NCBI GenBank assembly: GCA_030149995.1
Contig: JASLGV010000518.1
Span: 1 to 7,153 of the forward strand
Reading direction: 5' to 3'
Length of the DNA stretch: 7,153 nucleotides
From: Pedobacter sp.
GTDB lineage: Bacteria; Bacteroidota; Bacteroidia; Sphingobacteriales; Sphingobacteriaceae
The notes under the pieces are model-generated. The model did no database searches. It was given only the letters and a program-made list of their open reading frames with translations, and was not told the origin of the DNA. The stretch's first letter is position 1. Every line of letters begins with the position of its first letter. Positions 1 to 6,657 of the stretch are shown in pieces. A program made the translations under genes and the position numbers.

Positions 1-1
1 A

Positions 2-1204
2 AATGGTAAACTGAAAAACCAGATTACCAAAGGTGCTTTCCATTGTGAGAGCATTGTTAACATAGACGAGAAAAACCGTGTACTGTATTTTACGGCCAAT
101 GGCCGCGAGGCAAACGAAGATCCTTATTACCTGCATTTGTACAGCATTAATTTTGACGGCTCTAATCTTAAGCTGTTAAATGCCGGAAATTTTGACCATG
201 CGGTAAGCATGGACGACAGCAATACTTATTTTGTTGATAATTATTCGCGTGTAAATACGGCACCTAAGGCTACTTTATATAATAAAAATGGCTTAAAGCT
301 GATGGAGCTTGAAACAACCGATTTATCGCTGTTAATGGCGGCGGGTTATAAATTCCCCGAACCATTTACCGTAAAGGCTGATGATGGCATTACCGATTTA
401 TATGGGGTGATGTACAAACCATTTGATTTCGATCCGAATAAAAAGTACCCGATTATTGAATACGTATATCCCGGACCACAAACCGAGGCGGTAAACAAAA
501 CTTTTGGTAAGAGCATGGACCGTACCGATCGTTTGGCACAGTTTGGATACATTGTAATTACGGTGGGGAACCGTGGCGGTAACCCGGCACGTTCTAAATG
601 GTACCATACGTATGGTTATGGCAACCTGCGCGATTATGGATTGGCAGATAAAAAAGCAGCTGTAGAACAGCTGGCAGCCAGATATGCTTACATAGACGAT
701 CAGAAAGTAGGTATTACCGGACACTCTGGCGGCGGTTTTATGTCTACGGCGGCCATGCTGGTATATCCCGACTTCTTTAAAGCAGCTGTTTCCAATGCCG
801 GTAACCACGATAACAGCATTTATAACCGCTGGTGGAGTGAAAAACACCATGGTGTTAAAGAGATTATCTCTTTAAAAGGGGATACAACTTTTAAATACAG
901 CATTGATAAAAACCCGGATCTGGCTAAAAACCTGAAAGGCCATTTATTGCTGATGCATGGCGATGTGGATAATAACGTACACCCGGCCAACACCATCAGG
1001 GTTGCCAATGCCCTGATGAAAGCGGGTAAACGTTTCGATATGTTGCTGATGCCTGGTCAGCGCCATGCTTTTGGCGATTTAACAGAATACGGATTCTGGA
1101 AACTGGCCGATCATTTTAACAAATACCTGATTGGCGATTTTAGCGGCGATAATCAGGTAGATATGGTAGAAATGAACCGGGATGTGGAAAAGAACGGTAA
1201 ATAA
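2..1204 (+). CDS. S9 family peptidase, DPP-IV type (3' part, 5' end outside window)
   Basis: Serine exopeptidase of the prolyl oligopeptidase clan (S9). Members with a DPP-IV-type N-terminal propeller usually remove dipeptides in the periplasm. The frame is open from base 2, giving 400 codons, so the TTG at 137 is internal and the true start lies upstream. Codons 1 to about 115 are the last propeller blades (YFTANGREANEDPYYLHLY resembles the DPP-IV N-terminal domain). The alpha/beta-hydrolase domain follows, with YVYPGPQ at about 153 and GGNPARSKWYHTYGYGNLRDYG before the nucleophile. The catalytic triad is visible: Ser in GHSGGG (bases 725-727, codon 242), Asp in GDVDNNVH (968-970, codon 323) and His in GQRHAF (1064-1066, codon 355). 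The nucleophile elbow is GHSGGG where classical DPP-IV has GWSYGG. A charged tail of about 20 residues follows the last helix. Full-length relatives are about 700-800 residues, so roughly half is missing through the window edge, not decay. Substrate specificity cannot be read from this part. Confidence 0.92.
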   Translation, partial: NGKLKNQITKGAFHCESIVNIDEKNRVLYFTANGREANEDPYYLHLYSINFDGSNLKLLNAGNFDHAVSMDDSNTYFVDNYSRVNTAPKATLYNKNGLKLMELETTDLSLLMAAGYKFPEPFTVKADDGITDLYGVMYKPFDFDPNKKYPIIEYVYPGPQTEAVNKTFGKSMDRTDRLAQFGYIVITVGNRGGNPARSKWYHTYGYGNLRDYGLADKKAAVEQLAARYAYIDDQKVGITGHSGGGFMSTAAMLVYPDFFKAAVSNAGNHDNSIYNRWWSEKHHGVKEIISLKGDTTFKYSIDKNPDLAKNLKGHLLLMHGDVDNNVHPANTIRVANALMKAGKRFDMLLMPGQRHAFGDLTEYGFWKLADHFNKYLIGDFSGDNQVDMVEMNRDVEKNGK

Positions 1205-1225
1205 CCCTTTAAACAATTAAATATC

Positions 1226-1244
1226 CGGTTGTAAAACCGTTTTT
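1226..1244 (+). terminator. weak hairpin with T-run after the S9 peptidase gene
   Basis: A 5-bp stem CGGTT/AACCG (1226-1230 and 1235-1239) with a GTAA loop is followed directly by five T residues. It lies 22 nt after the peptidase stop and just before the stronger hairpin at 1246. It may be a first, leaky terminator or chance structure. Confidence 0.35.
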
Positions 1245-1245
1245 G

Positions 1246-1293
1246 AACGCCCTGAGTTGTTGCTTTTGTAAGCAGGAGCTCAGGGCGTTTTTT
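1246..1293 (+). terminator. Rho-independent terminator of the S9 peptidase gene
   Basis: A perfect 11-bp stem AACGCCCTGAG/CTCAGGGCGTT (1246-1256 and 1279-1289) is followed by T residues at 1288-1293. The 22-nt loop holds a second small stem TGCTT/AAGCA (1261-1265 and 1270-1274) with a TTGT tetraloop, so the RNA would form a stacked two-step hairpin. There is no T-run for the opposite strand, so it serves the rightward transcript. Confidence 0.88.
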
Positions 1294-1344
1294 AATGCAT
1301 CCTGTTTACTTAGCTTGCCCTTTAACGGGTAAGATCAGGTTTTC

Positions 1345-1455
1345 TTAAAGAAATGTATCTGAATGTTGCTGTTGCTTCTGTATGGAGGTATTTGCAGGTG
1401 GGGCAAAGCGCTGCAAGGTGGCCGGTTCTATTTTCAGCGTTTGGTAAGCGGGCAT
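1345..1455 (-). CDS. doubtful small ORF, 36 codons, Pro/Gln-rich
   Basis: A leftward frame from ATG at 1455 to TAA at 1345 encodes 36 residues beginning MPAYQTLKIEPATLQRF and ending in a Gln-rich, polar stretch. There is no signal peptide, membrane segment or recognised motif. Its codons (CTG, GCC, ACC, CAG, CGC, GAA) match ordinary genes of this window and avoid the rare-looking ones, and the local GC is raised. That is the only support. It sits downstream of the barrel gene's terminator and has no visible promoter. A rightward frame of similar length (1353-1466) covers the same bases, so one of them at least is accidental. It could also be a remnant of a decayed gene. Confidence 0.22.
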   Translation of the reverse strand: MPAYQTLKIEPATLQRFAPPANTSIQKQQQHSDTFL

Positions 1456-1488
1456 TTGCGCTATAAAGAATAAAAAGCTTATATAAAC

Positions 1489-1525
1489 AAAAAGCGCCTT
1501 CCCAATATTGGGAAGGCGCTTTTTT
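1489..1525. terminator. bidirectional terminator, perfect palindrome
   Basis: Bases 1489-1524 form a perfect palindrome with 18-nt arms around AATATT and a GC-rich core (AGCGCCTTCCC/GGGAAGGCGCT). T residues follow on the plus strand (1520-1525), and five A residues (1489-1493) give a T-run on the minus strand. It starts 18 nt past the stop of the leftward barrel gene and is its main terminator. It would also stop read-through from the peptidase gene. Confidence 0.92.
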
Positions 1526-1542
1526 GCGATAGTAAAAATTTA

Positions 1543-2145
1543 CTAAAAGTGGAAGTTTACACCTAATTTAGGAGCGAAAGTGTTTGCTTCTAAACCGAAT
1601 GAGTTTGTTTTAACTTTGTTTCCAGTTGCTTCGTTTTTAACTGAAAGGTTCTCATAACCTAAACCGTTAACTGAAACTTCGATACCAATTCTCTTAGTAG
1701 GGAAGAAAGCAAAACCTGGAGCAACGTTTACACCGATAGAAGTAGTAGTAGCAACTTTAGCACCTGTATCGCCGTTAGGAGCAACAACTTTGTTGTTACC
1801 GAAAGCCATAGGAACTGATAATTGACCGAAGAATTTGAATTGGTCAGATAAACCTACATAGTAACGTGCGTTAGGAGATACAACGAAAGCTTGGTTTAAT
1901 GTTCCAGCGCTTACTTCTTTGTTGTATGTGTAACCAACACCAGTACCAATTGCGAAGTTATTACCTACGAAATAACCTACACTTGGAATAACGTTGAAGC
2001 TTACATCAGATTTATCAGCTGTTTTAACTTTAGTTGAATTGAAACCAACACTACCGCCTAAGATGAATTTTCCTTTTTCAGTTTGTGCGTTTGCACCATA
2101 AACTAAACCTGCAACGGCTACCAATGATAATAATAATTTTTTCAT
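1543..2145 (-). CDS. outer-membrane beta-barrel protein
   Basis: This 200-residue protein starts MKKLLLSLVAVAGLVYGANA, a typical Sec signal peptide (basic n-region, hydrophobic core, ANA before Gln21) for signal peptidase I. The mature part alternates polar and hydrophobic residues in Gly/Asn-rich strands (GKFILGGSVGFNSTKVK, NNFAIGTGVGYTYNKE, PGFAFFPTKRIGIEVSVNG). It ends GVNFHF, and a C-terminal aromatic is the usual recognition signal for barrel assembly. This fits the small 8-strand OMP_b-brl/OmpW-like class, which inserts in the outer membrane. The exact role (pore, adhesion, structural) cannot be told. Codon choice is strongly biased (GGT, GCT, ACT, AAC, TTC, TTA, GTT/GTA), unlike neighbouring genes, suggesting very high expression. 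The ATG is preceded by an A-rich leader (AATTCATAACAAA) and no Shine-Dalgarno, normal for Bacteroidota. A terminator follows at once. Confidence 0.9.
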   Translation of the reverse strand: MKKLLLSLVAVAGLVYGANAQTEKGKFILGGSVGFNSTKVKTADKSDVSFNVIPSVGYFVGNNFAIGTGVGYTYNKEVSAGTLNQAFVVSPNARYYVGLSDQFKFFGQLSVPMAFGNNKVVAPNGDTGAKVATTTSIGVNVAPGFAFFPTKRIGIEVSVNGLGYENLSVKNEATGNKVKTNSFGLEANTFAPKLGVNFHF

Positions 2146-2172
2146 TTTGTTATGAATTTATTTTGTTAATAC

Positions 2173-2207
2173 TATAGTCAATTTTACTTTTTTAATTTCT
2201 GACTATA
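2173..2207. repeat. 8-bp inverted repeat upstream of the barrel gene
   Basis: TATAGTCA (2173-2180) and TGACTATA (2200-2207) are perfect inverted arms separated by 19 T-rich bases. They lie 28-62 nt upstream of the barrel start codon. They could be a two-half-site operator or a leader stem-loop on the transcript. Both are inferences from position alone. Confidence 0.45.
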
Positions 2208-2353
2208 TGCGGTCAAAAGTCAACACTTGTGCCAAAAAACATTCGTAATGCCATCTAAAAAACACTTTTTGCTTAACTGCTTAATTGTTAATGCAATAAA
2301 AAATTAGTGTTAACTTAATATTATTTTCGCATGACACAAAAACGTTACATTGG

Positions 2354-2395
2354 AAAAAAGGCAGGAATTGCCAGCTTGACAAGCTGACTTTTTTT
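2354..2395 (-). terminator. terminator after the flavoprotein gene
   Basis: Read on the minus strand this has a 6-bp hairpin CAGCTT-GTC-AAGCTG (2386-2372), then GGCA-ATTCC-TGCC (2372-2360), then six T residues (2359-2354). It lies about 57 nt past the stop of the leftward flavoprotein gene. On the plus strand the first hairpin is followed by seven T residues, so it may work in both directions. The A6 and T7 flanks can also pair with each other as an outer stem. Confidence 0.6.
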
Positions 2396-2451
2396 GTAAT
2401 AATGTCAGGTCGAAAACCGTCTATTTTGGCAGACTTTGAGGTGGGTATATA

Positions 2452-3009
2452 TTAAATTTGGCAGGCGGCTGTCAGGCGTGCCAGTTTTTGTTTGATGCGT
2501 TCGGTGGTCCGGGCGTCTGATAAATTGCCTTGTTCATCAAATTTATTTTGTGCCTGTGCCAGGAGTATTTCTGGTTGCAATACAGGGTTCATATTTAAAA
2601 ATGTAAATACAGGTAAGAAGGCCGTTTGCATGCGCACAGTTCCCCACTGGCCTTGTGTGGCCCCCATAAGTGCAACGGGTTTATGTAAAAGCGGGGAGTC
2701 CTGGCCGCGGCTGGCCCAATCGATGGCATTTTTTAAGCCACCCGGAATGGAATAATTATATTCGGGCGATACAATAATTAAGGCATCTGCTGCTGCCAGG
2801 TCAGATCTGAAGGCGTTTACCTCTTCGGGGCGCCCGGTGGCAAGGGGTAAATCGTGGTCGGCATTGTAAACAGGTAAATCTTTAAAGGAAAGAATTTTCA
2901 TTTCGGTACCTTCTGGCAATAGGCCGGCTACAACATTTAACAACATGGCATTGTAAGAGCCTTTGCGTAAACTGCCGCAAAGACCTGCAAATTTTATCTT
3001 TCTTTCCAT
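2452..3009 (-). CDS. NADPH-dependent FMN reductase-type flavoprotein
   Basis: This 185-residue cytosolic protein has a flavodoxin-like fold (FMN_red family, which includes ArsH-, ChrR/YieF- and azoreductase-like enzymes). Such enzymes bind FMN and pass electrons from NAD(P)H to flavin, quinones, or xenobiotics such as chromate and azo dyes. The first strand and phosphate-binding loop read FAGLCGSLRKGSYN (residues 7-20). SPEYNYSIPGGLKNAIDWAS (81-100) is the family signature loop that contacts the isoalloxazine ring. KPVALMGATQGQWGTVRMQ (110-128) is the third flavin-side segment. The length is normal. I start at ATG 3009 (MERKIKF), because the frame upstream (from 3054) encodes a non-conserved MVYMQTFFCF extension through AT-rich leader. 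The gene stands 151 bp after the cupin gene with a hairpin between them, so it is probably a separate unit. The physiological substrate cannot be assigned; I leave the symbol empty. Confidence 0.92.
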   Translation of the reverse strand: MERKIKFAGLCGSLRKGSYNAMLLNVVAGLLPEGTEMKILSFKDLPVYNADHDLPLATGRPEEVNAFRSDLAAADALIIVSPEYNYSIPGGLKNAIDWASRGQDSPLLHKPVALMGATQGQWGTVRMQTAFLPVFTFLNMNPVLQPEILLAQAQNKFDEQGNLSDARTTERIKQKLARLTAACQI

Positions 3010-3084
3010 TTCTGTTAAACCCCTAAAGCAAAAAAAAGTTTGCATGTATACCAATAAAGAAATGGTCGGGGGTACAGAAATAAA

Positions 3085-3120
3085 GAAGCCTGTAACAGAT
3101 GTGGATCTGGTACAGGCTTT
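3085..3120 (-). terminator. terminator of the cupin gene
   Basis: A 9-bp stem AAGCCTGTA/TACAGGCTT (3086-3094 and 3111-3119) continues after one mismatch region into CAGAT/ATCTG with a 4-nt loop. On the minus strand it is followed by a T-rich tail (TCTTTATTTC). It begins about 41 nt past the cupin stop codon. The tail is not a pure T-run, so some read-through into the flavoprotein gene is possible. Confidence 0.68.
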
Positions 3121-3160
3121 ACCGGCTAAGGGCAGGCTTACTACGTTAAAATTTGTGGTA

Positions 3161-3646
3161 TTATTTTACAGAAGCATCTACTAAAATAGCCAGCTGTATG
3201 CAGTCCTGGTCAGAGCGGTTGCTCCAGGCATGGTTGGTACCGCGCTGTACCACAATATCGCCAGCCTTTAATAAAGTCTCTTCTTCTTCTAAAATGAGGT
3301 ATATCTCTCCCGATAAAATAATAATGTAATCCAGTGTATCTGTTTGGTGCATGAGCGGATGCAGGGTACCCTTTTCAATAGGCGGAATGCCCAATGCAGC
3401 ATCGGGCGGTATGTTTACATATCTGAAATAGGTGCCGTTTTTAGGAGTTTGGGGAACCAGGCTGTTTTCTATTACATGGGTTTCGTTTAAATGAACGGGC
3501 ATGCTGTTGGTAGACCAGATATCTGATATAACCAGGCCGGGAATATGTTCAGAAACATTGCTTACCAGTCCGTCTTCGGTTATAATGGATTTACCGTCTT
3601 TTATTCCCGTAACCACTCTTCTGGGTATTTTTGCTGCTTTACTCAT
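3161..3646 (-). CDS. cupin-domain protein, BLL6423-like
   Basis: This 161-residue soluble protein has a single C-terminal cupin barrel (about residues 70-160) after an N-terminal extension (VVTGIKDGKSIITEDGLVSN and a GLVISDIWST segment). The barrel carries HPLMHQTDTLDYIIILSGEI (96-115), with His96/His100 as likely metal ligands, and AGDIVVQRGTNHAWSNRS (128-145), with His139. The HxTDTxDY...LSGE and VVQRGTNHAWxNR blocks match, from memory, the cupin_BLL6423-like group, whose members are of unknown function. In cupin motif 1 the usual Glu position has Asp106, and in motif 2 the usual Pro before Gly is Arg135. The fold implies metal-dependent small-molecule binding or catalysis, but no substrate can be assigned. 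The start is ATG 3646 (MSKAAKIPRR); the upstream leader has no Shine-Dalgarno. A promoter-like pair lies at 3674-3705 and a terminator follows the gene, suggesting a single-gene unit. Confidence 0.93.
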   Translation of the reverse strand: MSKAAKIPRRVVTGIKDGKSIITEDGLVSNVSEHIPGLVISDIWSTNSMPVHLNETHVIENSLVPQTPKNGTYFRYVNIPPDAALGIPPIEKGTLHPLMHQTDTLDYIIILSGEIYLILEEEETLLKAGDIVVQRGTNHAWSNRSDQDCIQLAILVDASVK

Positions 3647-3673
3647 AATGTTTGATTGTAATGATTTCTGCCC

Positions 3674-3705
3674 CGAAATTATTAAGAAGTATCTTTTTAA
3701 TAAAC
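3674..3705 (-). promoter_or_regulatory. possible Bacteroidota-type promoter of the cupin gene
   Basis: On the minus strand TAATTTCG (3681-3674) resembles the -7 box TAnnTTTG with one mismatch. TTTA (3704-3701), 19 nt upstream, resembles the -33 TTTG with one mismatch. The predicted start would leave a leader of about 20 nt before ATG 3646. The match is by eye in AT-rich DNA. Confidence 0.33.
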
Positions 3706-3720
3706 ATGAGGGGGTAATAA

Positions 3721-3736
3721 TTATGCGACAGCATAA
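3721..3736 (-). terminator. secondary hairpin downstream of clpB
   Basis: TTATGC-GACA-GCATAA is a 6-bp stem with a 4-nt loop, next to the T-run of the clpB terminator. On the minus strand it is followed by TTATTA. It may act as a back-up terminator or protect the 3' end; the assignment is weak. Confidence 0.3.
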
Positions 3737-3775
3737 AAAATAAATGCCCGTCTGGTTAAGCAGACAGGCATTTAT
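3735..3775 (-). terminator. Rho-independent terminator of clpB
   Basis: A 9-bp stem ATAAATGCC/GGCATTTAT (3740-3748 and 3767-3775) continues past a C-A mismatch into GTCTG/CAGAC with a 6-nt loop. On the minus strand it runs into ATTTATTTTTT. It begins about 52 nt past the clpB stop. Confidence 0.87.
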
Positions 3776-3826
3776 ATGGGGATTAAAAAATGATGTTTAA
3801 AGAAGTTTAAACCCGTTTATCTGGTC

Positions 3827-6427
3827 TTAACTATTGGTCTGGTTAATGAATACAAACTGCTGGTTAAACATATCGAGTTTAATTTTGCTGTCTTTATCAA
3901 CTTTACCAGCCAGGATTTCTTTGGATAATTCGTTCAGAATTTTCTTCTGGATAACCCTTTTTAAGGGTCTTGCGCCAAACTGCGGATCGTAACCCAGCTG
4001 TGCCAGCCAGTCAAGTGCTTCGTCGCTGGCCTCGATCTGGATACCCATTTCGGCAAGTGTTTGCTGTACATGTTTAAACTGCAGGTTAACAATATTCCTG
4101 ATTTCGCTGCGGTTTAAAGGTGTAAACATAATTAACTCGTCTATGCGGTTTAAAAACTCCGGACGGATGGTTTGTTTAAGCACTTCGAACAATTCGTTTT
4201 TGGTTTTGGCAATCACTTCATCGCGGTTTTCGTCGCTTAAATTCTTAAAATTATCCTGAATTAAGTGCGCGCCGATGTTGGATGTCATAATGATGATGGT
4301 GTTTTTGAAGTTAACCGTGCGGCCTTTGTTGTCTGTAAGCCTGCCATCGTCTAAAACCTGCAACAATATATTGAATACATCGGGATGTGCTTTCTCAATC
4401 TCATCCAGCAGCACCACCGAATAAGGTTTGCGTCTTACGGCTTCTGTTAACTGTCCGCCTTCATCGTAGCCCACGTATCCCGGAGGGGCACCGATTAAAC
4501 GCGATACGGCATGACGCTCCTGGTACTCGCTCATGTCAATCCTGGTCAATGCATTTTCATCATTAAACAGGAATTCTGCCAGCGCTTTTGCCAGCTCTGT
4601 TTTACCCACACCGGTAGTACCTAAAAAGATAAAGGAACCAATTGGCTTGCGTTTATCCTGTAAACCGGCACGGGAACGCCTGATGGCATCTGAAATGGCT
4701 TCTATGGCTTCATCTTGTCCGGCAACACGTTCGTGCAGTTCTGCTTCCAGGTTCAGCAGTTTTTCGCGTTCGCTGGCAATGAGTTTGGTAACCGGAATGC
4801 CTGTCCAGCGGCCCACCACACCAGCAATATCATCGGCCGTTACTTCTTCTTTCAGCATACGGCTGTCGCTTTGCTGTTGTTCCAGGTCTGATTTTAGCTT
4901 TTCTACACTGTCTTGTGCTTCTTTAATTTTGCCGTAGCGAATTTCGGCTACTTTACCATAATCGCCTGCACGTTCTGCCTGATCGGCTTCCAGTTTATAT
5001 TGTTCGATTTGCTCAATCAGGTTGTTGATGTGGTCTACCAGATCTTTTTCTCCTTGCCATTTGGCTTTCAGATCGTCTCTTTCGGCTGTTAAGTTGGCAA
5101 TCTCCTGCGAGAGCTCCTGTACTTTTTTATCGTCTTTTTCGCGTTTAATGGCCTCCCGTTCAATTTCCAGGCGCATAATTTCGCGGTCGAGTGCATCTAC
5201 ATTTTCTGGTACGCTGTCCATTTCCAAACGTAATTTGGAAGCGGCCTCGTCCATTAAATCGATTGCTTTATCGGGTAGAAAACGGTCGGCAATATACCGC
5301 TGACTCATTTCTACGGCTGCAATAATGGCTTCGTCTTTAATGCGCACTTTGTGGTGCGTTTCATACCGTTCTTTAAGTCCGCGTAAAATGGAAATCGCAT
5401 CTTGTGTATCGGGTTCTTCTACCATTACTTTTTGAAAACGACGTTCGAGGGCTTTGTCTTTTTCCAGGTATTTCTGGTATTCATCCAGGGTTGTTGCTCC
5501 AATGGCTCTAAGTTCGCCACGTGCCAAAGCCGGTTTGAGGATGTTTGCGGCATCCATGGCGCCTTCGCCACCGCCGGCCCCCACCAGGGTATGGATCTCA
5601 TCAATGAAAAGAATAATTTCGCCATCGCTTTGCGTAACTTCTTTTACGACGGCTTTTAAACGCTCTTCAAACTCGCCCTTGTATTTGGCGCCGGCAATCA
5701 GGGCGCCCATATCCAGGGAGTAAACCACCTTACTTTTTAAATTTTCGGGTACATCGCCTTTGATGATTCTAAAGGCAATCCCTTCTGCAATGGCCGTTTT
5801 ACCTACGCCTGGCTCACCAATTAAGATCGGGTTGTTTTTGGTTCTGCGGGATAGGATCTGAATAACGCGGCGAATTTCTTCATCGCGGCCAATTACCGGG
5901 TCTAATTTTCCGCTTTCGGCATATTCGTTTAAGTTACGGGCATATTTACTCAGTGCCTGGTAAGAAGCTTCGGCATTCTGATCGGTTACGCGGTTATCGC
6001 CCCGGAGGGAAACAATAGCGGTTTTAAGGTCTTTTTCGTTTACGCCCTGCTCTTTCAATAATTTGGAAGTGCTGTCGTTAACGGCCAGAATACCCAATAA
6101 AAGATGCTCTACAGAAACAAATTCGTCTTTAAATTCTTTTAAGAAAGATTGTGCTTTTTGTAAAACATTATTGGTATTGGCAGATAAATATACATTGCTG
6201 CCACTCACTTTCGGGAAGCGTGCAATTTCTGCATCGAGGTGCTGGTTCAGTACGTTTATATTAACATTCAGCTTCTTTAAAACATAAGAAACGACGTTTT
6301 CATCAACAGTAAGCAATCCTTTTAAAAGATGTGCTGTTTCAATAGCCTGTTGCTGGTTGCCCTGGGCTATTTCGGAAGCCTGTTGAATTGCTTCCTGGGC
6401 TTTTATCGTAAAATTGTTGAAGTTCAT
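3827..6427 (-). CDS. clpB: ATP-dependent disaggregase ClpB (Hsp104 family)
   Basis: This 866-residue hexameric AAA+ chaperone pulls polypeptides out of aggregates through its central pore, in the cytoplasm, together with DnaK/DnaJ/GrpE. Domains in order: Clp N-domain repeats (1-145); NBD1 with Walker A GEPGVGKT (204-211, Lys210), pore Tyr249 in GAKYKG, Walker B ILFIDE (272-277) and arginine fingers ERR (328-330); coiled-coil middle domain (about 400-525); NBD2 with Walker A GTTGVGKT (603-610, Lys609), pore loop GYVGYDEGG (650-658), Walker B VVLLDEIE (671-678), sensor 1 TSN (715-717), arginine finger Arg761 and sensor 2 GARPLKR (818-824). All catalytic residues are present. The long middle domain separates it from ClpA/ClpC, and no ClpP-binding IGF loop is seen. 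The length is typical. The start [10 protein letters not shown] is the conserved N-terminus. No ATG or GTG lies in residues 140-165, so nothing here supports the short second product made by E. coli. It is transcribed alone. No CIRCE element precedes it. Confidence 0.99.
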   Translation of the reverse strand: MNFNNFTIKAQEAIQQASEIAQGNQQQAIETAHLLKGLLTVDENVVSYVLKKLNVNINVLNQHLDAEIARFPKVSGSNVYLSANTNNVLQKAQSFLKEFKDEFVSVEHLLLGILAVNDSTSKLLKEQGVNEKDLKTAIVSLRGDNRVTDQNAEASYQALSKYARNLNEYAESGKLDPVIGRDEEIRRVIQILSRRTKNNPILIGEPGVGKTAIAEGIAFRIIKGDVPENLKSKVVYSLDMGALIAGAKYKGEFEERLKAVVKEVTQSDGEIILFIDEIHTLVGAGGGEGAMDAANILKPALARGELRAIGATTLDEYQKYLEKDKALERRFQKVMVEEPDTQDAISILRGLKERYETHHKVRIKDEAIIAAVEMSQRYIADRFLPDKAIDLMDEAASKLRLEMDSVPENVDALDREIMRLEIEREAIKREKDDKKVQELSQEIANLTAERDDLKAKWQGEKDLVDHINNLIEQIEQYKLEADQAERAGDYGKVAEIRYGKIKEAQDSVEKLKSDLEQQQSDSRMLKEEVTADDIAGVVGRWTGIPVTKLIASEREKLLNLEAELHERVAGQDEAIEAISDAIRRSRAGLQDKRKPIGSFIFLGTTGVGKTELAKALAEFLFNDENALTRIDMSEYQERHAVSRLIGAPPGYVGYDEGGQLTEAVRRKPYSVVLLDEIEKAHPDVFNILLQVLDDGRLTDNKGRTVNFKNTIIIMTSNIGAHLIQDNFKNLSDENRDEVIAKTKNELFEVLKQTIRPEFLNRIDELIMFTPLNRSEIRNIVNLQFKHVQQTLAEMGIQIEASDEALDWLAQLGYDPQFGARPLKRVIQKKILNELSKEILAGKVDKDSKIKLDMFNQQFVFINQTNS

Positions 6428-6443
6428 ATGTCATTTTATGTCA
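6428..6443 (-). repeat. direct repeat TGACAT immediately upstream of clpB
   Basis: Read on the minus strand TGACAT occurs twice, 10 nt apart, ending right at the clpB ATG (plus-strand ATGTCA at 6428-6433 and 6438-6443). The spacing equals one helical turn. The copies may be a regulator site, part of the leader, or chance. Confidence 0.3.
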
Positions 6444-6657
6444 AAACAAATGCCAGCTGAATTTGATTTCTGAATTCGGAAATTTTGTCGGATTAAAATA
6501 TAATCAGTTGACTAATTGTCTGTTGTTTAGTGTTTTATACTGAATTTTTGTCTTTTTTAGCAATGAAAACCCTGGAAATCAGCCTTTTTTTTAATAGAAT
6601 TTAAAGAATGGGGCATGGGGTGTACCGATAATAAATTAAGAAAGATTAAAGGTGGTA

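Larger units (their letters stand above)
1205..1542. other. convergent spacer between peptidase and barrel genes
   Basis: This 338-bp stretch holds terminators at 1226-1244, 1246-1293 and 1489-1525. The middle part (about 1345-1466) is visibly richer in G and C than usual for spacer DNA here and is open on both strands for about 36 codons. Next to it an imperfect hairpin CTTGCCC/GGGTAAG (one G-U pair, near 1313-1332) lacks a T-run. No RNA gene or mobile-element end is evident. Confidence 0.6.
2146..2451. other. upstream region of the barrel gene, AT-rich with repeats
   Basis: This 306-bp gap holds the control region of the leftward barrel gene and, at its right, the terminator of the flavoprotein gene. 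I see an 8-bp dyad at 2173-2207, AGTCAA copies at 2176 and 2218, and a tandem repeat TGCTTAA-C-TGCTTAA at 2270-2284. I could not find a good Bacteroidota promoter (TTTG, about 19 nt, TAnnTTTG) for the minus strand. A TTGACT/TATAGT pair is present but only 10 nt apart, which is wrong for a sigma-70 promoter. No small gene is evident. Confidence 0.5.

Noticed and set aside
137..139. TTG as the start of the S9 peptidase
   Set aside because: The frame is open to the left edge and the upstream residues match the DPP-IV propeller, so the gene is truncated by the window and TTG is internal.
398..850. A 150-codon leftward open frame inside the S9 peptidase gene
   Set aside because: It is antisense to a frame with an intact catalytic triad and shows no protein-family features.
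2200..2230. Sigma-70-like TTGACT and TATAGT in front of the barrel gene
   Set aside because: The spacing is only 10 nt and the primary sigma factor of this phylum uses a different consensus.
3010..3054. A 15-residue N-terminal extension of the flavoprotein from ATG 3054
   Set aside because: The extension is low-complexity leader sequence and the conserved first beta strand begins just after ATG 3009.
4533..4937. A Ser-rich 134-codon rightward frame inside clpB
   Set aside because: It is an antisense shadow of the conserved NBD2 and middle-domain sequence.
6428..6560. CIRCE or similar heat-shock operator before clpB
   Set aside because: No TTAGCACTC-N9-GAGTGCTAA or near match is present.
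6563..6604. 13-codon leader peptide (MKTLEISLFFNRI) with an 8-T slippery run
   Set aside because: It has no attenuator-like paired hairpins, no downstream biosynthetic gene and only a weak promoter-like pair.
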